DNA of 57,056 nt from Candidatus Gastranaerophilales bacterium (lineage in GTDB: Bacteria > Cyanobacteriota > Vampirovibrionia > Gastranaerophilales > Gastranaerophilaceae): contig CALVEA010000011.1 in the NCBI GenBank assembly GCA_944326455.1, forward strand, positions 1 to 57,056. The letters run 5' to 3'. Below the pieces are notes generated by a model. It made no database searches. It had not been told where the DNA came from and worked only from the letters and a program-made list of their open reading frames with translations. Positions 52,632 through 57,056 of this stretch are shown here, one piece after another. The position numbers and the translations under genes are program-made. Each line of letters begins with the position of its first letter. Within the stretch, counting starts at the first letter, position 1.

Positions 52632-55600
52632 TTATAATTCCATCAGGTTATCAGTCCAAAGCTCACATTGAGTCATTACTGTTTGTAATGCATCATCTTG
52701 ACCTTCCGGTGGATAATTATACTTCTTAAGTAACCTTTTTATAATCTTACGCATTTTTGCACGGGCAGACTCTTTTTTCTGCCAATCAATAGTTTTATTT
52801 GAACGAAGAGTGTCTGTTAATTCTTTAGTCATTGCAACTAATTCTTCGTTTTGGTAGAAATCTTTAACTGCTTGTGGTTTTGTTAGTGCATCATAAAAGG
52901 CTGTTTCTTCTTTAGATAATCCCTGAATTGGTTGTTCCCCATCAGCAATTTGTTTTGCCATTTTTAACAGCTCTTCAATAACTTCAGCATTGGTAATTAA
53001 GCCGTTAATATATCTATTTATAGCCAATTGCATCATTTCACTAAATTTTTCACTTTTAACAGCATTTGTCCTTTTATAAACAGAAATCTGCTCTGCTAAC
53101 AATTTTTTCAATATTTCAACTGCAAGATTTTTTTCTTTCATCTTTGCAATTTCATTTAAAAACTTCGGATCAAAGAGTGAAAATTCTTCTTTGACATCAG
53201 AGAATAAATTGATTACACCTTCACTTTTAATACTTTGTTTTAGCAATTCATTTATTCTTGCATTCATTTCAGGTAATGAAATCTTTTTACCAACACCTGT
53301 ATTAGTTAATCTTCCGATTAATACTCTTACAGATTCAAAGAATGCCGCCTCAATTCTCTCATCATCTTTAGCAATAGATGAACACAGAGACAATGCTTGG
53401 TGCAACATTAGAGCTTCTTTTAAATATAAATCTTTTTTATCTTGCATAGAAGGAGCAATTAAGAAGTTGACCGCACCTGATATTGTTTTAGCTCTATCAA
53501 GATCAGAACCTGAGATAAATTTAGAATAATAATAGCCATGCAATAAATCACGACAAACTTCTAATTTTTCTTTAAATTTAGGATATGACATTTTAGAAAT
53601 ATCCATATTGCCGTAATTTTTTCTGTCTCTTACTGTGTAATCATTCATTGCTTGTTTTAATGCTGTTGCGATTCCGACATAATCAACAATTAAGCCACCT
53701 TCTTTATCTCTAAATACTCGGTTTACTCTTGCAATAGCCTGCATAAGATTGTAACCTGACATCGGTTTATAAACATACATTGTAGCTAACGATGGAACAT
53801 CAAATCCTGTGAGCCACATATCAACAACAATTGCTATTTTTAACGGATCATCATTATCCTTAAAACGTTTTGCAAGTTCGTTTTTATATGTCTTATTACC
53901 AATTACATTTCTCCAATCTTCAGGATCGTTATTATCTGAAGTCATAACAACTGCAATTTTTTCTTTATTCTTCTCTCCCCATTCAGGTCTAAGTTCTAAA
54001 ATTCTGCTATATATTTTCATTGCAATTGGTCGAGAATAAGCAACTATCATTGCTTTACCAGTTAAGAGACTTTCTCTGTTGTTTTCATAGTGATCTAAAA
54101 TATCATCAACGAGAGAATTTATAGTATTTTCATTACCTAATACTTCTTCAAAGTTTGCTAATTGTCTCTTGCTCTTTTCAACTACATCAGCATCTGCATT
54201 TAATGCCATAATCTCATATTCTTTATCAATCAATGCTAGTGTCGCAGGATCAAGTTGTAATTTTACAACTCTGCTTTCATAATAAACAGGACGAGTTGCA
54301 CCATCTTCAACGGCTTGAGTCATATCGTAGATGTCAATGTAATCCCCGAATACTTCTCTTGTGTTTCTGTCTTTAACTGAAATTGGTGTTCCTGTAAATC
54401 CGATATAAGTTGCGTTTGGCAAACAATTTCTTATGATTCTTGCCGCACCTGTTTTAATTTTTCCTGTTTTATCATCAACTTTTTCAGCAAAACCATATTG
54501 ACCTCTGTGTGCCTCATCTGCCATAACGATTATGTTTCTGCGTTCAGATAAAGGTTCTTCTGATTCTTCAAATTTTTGCATTGTAGTAAAAATAATGCCG
54601 TTAGCTTCTCTGCCATCGAGCCAATCTTTTAACCCGATATCAGATGATGAGGGATTATCGCCTAACTTCCTGCAAGTAGCTTGGACTGGAGTCTGTCTTA
54701 AAAAGTCCTTACATCTTGAGAATTGTCCGTATAATTGATTATCTAAATCGTTACGGTCTGTCATTACAACAATAGTCGGACTGTTTAATGCTTCCTGCAA
54801 CAAATGAGCATAGAATACCATTGATAAAGATTTTCCGCTTCCTTGGGTGTGCCAAAATACACCGCCTCTTCCGTCTGTTTCTATTGCGTGCTTTGTTGAT
54901 TCAATCGCTTTTTTAACAGCGAAGTATTGGTGATATCCTGCAAGAATTTTGAAACTATCAGCACCATCTTTATTAAAGCAAATAAAATTTTTTATAATAT
55001 CGAGTAATCTTTCTTTTGTGAATATACCCTCAATAAATGTATCAAACTGTGCGTATTGTGTATTTTCATAATCACCGTCTTTTGTTTTCCATTCCATATA
55101 TCTATCTTCGCCTGATGTAATTGTGCCGGCTTTAGATGTTAACATATCGGACATTACACAAATTGCATTATAGATAAACATTGAAGGAATTTCCTTCATA
55201 TAGTTTCTTATTTGTCTGTATGCGGCAGAAGCGTCAGTTTCTTCTCTTGAAGGTGATTTCAGTTCAAATAAAACAACAGGCAAACCATTTAAGAAAATTA
55301 AAACATCAGGTCTTTTTTCGGAATTCTCAATAAATGTCCATTGATTTGCAATAATAAATGAGTTGTTTTCAGGTTTGTTATAATCAACAAGATAAATTAT
55401 TGTTGAACGCTGTTCGCCATTTTCCATATAACGAGCTTGAATACCGTTCTGCAAATAATCCATAAAAACCATATTCTGTTGCAATAACTCGTTATTATCT
55501 ATGTTTTTAATTTTGTATAATGCATCTTGAATTGCATCTTCTGGAGCATTTTTATTTAATCTGTGGATATAATCCACAAGCACATCTTCATACAAAGGAC

Positions 55601-55712
55601 TATAAAAATCACGAGTTTCGATATCTGGCCCGTAGATATGTTGATAACCCATATTTTGGAACAGTTCTATTACTGAATTTTCATAACTTTCTTCTGTATA
55701 CATATTTTGCAT
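52632..55712 (-). CDS. hsdR: Type I restriction enzyme R subunit
   Basis: HsdR is the DNA translocase and nuclease of the type I complex. The 1026-residue product has the PD-(D/E)XK nuclease with Asp136 (RPDVLIF) and Glu150-x-Lys152 (VLFELKSP), Walker A TQGSGKS (about 289-295), DEAH at about 399-402 (MADEAHRGQYG), the helicase motifs TGTPI and, further on, MQAIARVNRVFRDK, and a C-terminal helical assembly domain. It looks like the EcoR124I-type group. Full length. The ATG follows the FRG gene's stop directly; AAAGGAG overlaps that stop. Confidence 0.96.
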   Translation of the reverse strand: MQNMYTEESYENSVIELFQNMGYQHIYGPDIETRDFYSPLYEDVLVDYIHRLNKNAPEDAIQDALYKIKNIDNNELLQQNMVFMDYLQNGIQARYMENGEQRSTIIYLVDYNKPENNSFIIANQWTFIENSEKRPDVLIFLNGLPVVLFELKSPSREETDASAAYRQIRNYMKEIPSMFIYNAICVMSDMLTSKAGTITSGEDRYMEWKTKDGDYENTQYAQFDTFIEGIFTKERLLDIIKNFICFNKDGADSFKILAGYHQYFAVKKAIESTKHAIETDGRGGVFWHTQGSGKSLSMVFYAHLLQEALNSPTIVVMTDRNDLDNQLYGQFSRCKDFLRQTPVQATCRKLGDNPSSSDIGLKDWLDGREANGIIFTTMQKFEESEEPLSERRNIIVMADEAHRGQYGFAEKVDDKTGKIKTGAARIIRNCLPNATYIGFTGTPISVKDRNTREVFGDYIDIYDMTQAVEDGATRPVYYESRVVKLQLDPATLALIDKEYEIMALNADADVVEKSKRQLANFEEVLGNENTINSLVDDILDHYENNRESLLTGKAMIVAYSRPIAMKIYSRILELRPEWGEKNKEKIAVVMTSDNNDPEDWRNVIGNKTYKNELAKRFKDNDDPLKIAIVVDMWLTGFDVPSLATMYVYKPMSGYNLMQAIARVNRVFRDKEGGLIVDYVGIATALKQAMNDYTVRDRKNYGNMDISKMSYPKFKEKLEVCRDLLHGYYYSKFISGSDLDRAKTISGAVNFLIAPSMQDKKDLYLKEALMLHQALSLCSSIAKDDERIEAAFFESVRVLIGRLTNTGVGKKISLPEMNARINELLKQSIKSEGVINLFSDVKEEFSLFDPKFLNEIAKMKEKNLAVEILKKLLAEQISVYKRTNAVKSEKFSEMMQLAINRYINGLITNAEVIEELLKMAKQIADGEQPIQGLSKEETAFYDALTKPQAVKDFYQNEELVAMTKELTDTLRSNKTIDWQKKESARAKMRKIIKRLLKKYNYPPEGQDDALQTVMTQCELWTDNLMEL

Positions 55713-56957
55713 TTATTCTCCTTTTGCCTTATATAAGAGAATGGCATTGTTTAAAATATCGTTAGCAATAAATTTTGCCGAATCCATCGGCATAGAAACC
55801 GCAATGAGCAGTCTCGTTATATTATTTTTCATCTGACTTAATATAGAATCTTTTTTATACCAATCAATGCTAATGGTACTAATAATAGAATCTTTTATTT
55901 TTTCAGAAATAACTTTATTGCTAATTTTAGAGTTTATATAATCCATAATTTCATTCTCAAAATTTGGATTTACATCTTGTATTATCTCTTTTTTTGTTTC
56001 AATCAAGAAATTTTCGTCATATTTTTCAAAATACGGAGCATCAAAACCACCTGAATTTGATTCTTTTATATAATTTAATTGATGTTCTAATTCTGGGAAT
56101 AATGTTGATTCATTTATGTTACAAATATCCAATTCTTTTAATATTGACTCTTTATCGTCACCATTAACATAAAAGAATTTCTCATCGAACTCTTCTTTAA
56201 GGCTCCTGCAACTTCTGTATATTTGAAATTCATTTTGAGTATCTTTTATGACAGAGAACATTCCCGGCAATAAAAAGGCTCCGCTCTGCCTTTTAGTTCT
56301 TTCGTTATTAGATGTTGGAATAACTGCGTAATTTGTTTGAATTATTTTTATAAATTCATTGTAATTTTCTTTTTTAATCCATTTGTTATAATCTTCATTT
56401 GTAATAATATGTTCATTTTTAAGTTTTAATAAAATATCTTTTAAGTCATTTTCTCTTTCCAAATTATATTGAGCTAAGTTTGAAACTATTTGAACCTCTT
56501 TTGAATATGAATAATATGGATAAGCGGTTTTAAAATAAATAATTCCCCAAGGTTCCAATTCTTCATATTCTTGTTCTGACTCATTCTCGTACAGCTGAGG
56601 GCCTGAAATTTTACAAGCAAAATATAATGCAACTAATGGATTGGTAGTAATATCCAACAATCTAGTACATAAACCATAATGTTGGCACTTTGTCATTAAA
56701 TCAAAAGCATCGCAATTATTACTAAATTCTAACGGCAATTTTGATTTAGGAAGTTTCATTAATTTGTGTTCTATATTTAATTTATTTTCTCTAAAGATAC
56801 TAGATTGGATATCCCAATATTCGGTTTGTTGTCCACGAAAAAACAAAGTAAAACCATCTTTATCTTCAGATATTTCTTTTATTTTTTCTAAATACTGTCC
56901 AACAGAGGTGATTTCAATCCCATTTTCTGTATTTAATCTTGATTTAAAATTATCCAT
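55713..56957 (-). CDS. FRG-domain protein within the type I locus
   Basis: From ATG 56957 (AGGTGG upstream) the product is 414 residues. The FRG domain is visible in the first half: FTLFFRGQQTEYWDIQSSIF (F-x-R-G), then DLMTKCQHYGLCTRLLDITT and NPLVALYFAC. FRG genes are often found with restriction systems and other defence loci; their reaction is not established. It lies between hsdS and hsdR, overlapping the hsdS end by 8 bases, so it is made together with the complex. Confidence 0.88.
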   Translation of the reverse strand: MDNFKSRLNTENGIEITSVGQYLEKIKEISEDKDGFTLFFRGQQTEYWDIQSSIFRENKLNIEHKLMKLPKSKLPLEFSNNCDAFDLMTKCQHYGLCTRLLDITTNPLVALYFACKISGPQLYENESEQEYEELEPWGIIYFKTAYPYYSYSKEVQIVSNLAQYNLERENDLKDILLKLKNEHIITNEDYNKWIKKENYNEFIKIIQTNYAVIPTSNNERTKRQSGAFLLPGMFSVIKDTQNEFQIYRSCRSLKEEFDEKFFYVNGDDKESILKELDICNINESTLFPELEHQLNYIKESNSGGFDAPYFEKYDENFLIETKKEIIQDVNPNFENEIMDYINSKISNKVISEKIKDSIISTISIDWYKKDSILSQMKNNITRLLIAVSMPMDSAKFIANDILNNAILLYKAKGE

Positions 56958-57056
56958 TTTTGCCACCTGTATTATTTTCGCTAAACGATAATTTATCGGT
57001 GGAAATATCCACATTTGAAACATCAATTTCGCCACTCATTAACTTCGGTAATAACG
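56950..57056 (-). CDS. hsdS: Type I restriction S subunit, C-terminal end (cut by window)
   Basis: The open frame that reaches the window edge ends LLPKLMSGEIDVSNVDI followed by about 17 residues, a classic HsdS C-terminus. Only 34 codons are visible. It gives target specificity to the HsdR/HsdM complex. Its stop codon (56952-56950) lies inside the first codons of the FRG gene. Confidence 0.85.
   Translation of the reverse strand, partial: LLPKLMSGEIDVSNVDISTDKLSFSENNTGGKNG

Overview
The window looks like a chromosome segment of an AT-rich, flagellated, diderm gut bacterium. It most resembles the non-photosynthetic cyanobacterial lineage Gastranaerophilales/Vampirovibrionia ('Melainabacteria'). 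Reasons: complete P- and L-ring flagellar genes, an outer-envelope polysaccharide operon, several unrecognised proteins of the type seen in that group (one with an N-terminal VNFTG motif), DUF4186 proteins, and a Mu-like transposition module. The taxonomic call is inference; no marker gene was compared.

Layout. 1-293: tRNA-Gly(TCC) preceded by two copies of a tRNA-derived repeat. 532-9248 (minus): flagellar rod/ring/hook-junction operon (SLT, flgF, flgG, flgA, flgI, flgJ, unknown, flgH, flgN, flgK, flgL). 9486-15072: gatA, two small membrane proteins and uvrA. 15121-23921 (minus): nine-gene surface-polysaccharide operon (heptosyltransferase-like GT9, GT-A, Stealth phosphotransferase, ugd, rfbC, rfbB, rfbD, rfbA, polyprenyl-phosphate sugar transferase). 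24121-35134: mixed genes (WCT-motif protein, double-SIS sugar-phosphate isomerase, lipid-linked GT2, YdjC deacetylase, secreted phospholipase D-like protein, membrane-anchored unknown, malQ, TPR protein, DUF4186). 35351-38610: a duplicated pair of GH108 muramidase and LprI-like inhibitor genes. 38611-52360: a Mu-like element with a three-gene transposition module and a defence cargo (IetA/IetS-like ATPase and protease, DUF4186, McrB/McrC), then small phage-type genes including a terminase-small-subunit-like gene. 52358-57056 (minus): the end of a type I restriction locus (hsdS tail, FRG-domain gene, hsdR, small gene).

The most interesting signal is a repeat not explained by any gene. GTTYAAA units repeat every 11 bp, four at a time, in three places: upstream of the transposase (39210-39252), upstream of mcrB (47112-47155), and inverted at the right side (52309-52352). 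Left and right arrays match over their whole length in opposite orientation, as expected for transposase-binding ends; the middle array matches the left in orientation. Other notable points are four genes whose promoters imply leaderless mRNAs, the duplicated muramidase/inhibitor pair, and an 8-bp tandem repeat at the start of a flagellar-operon gene.
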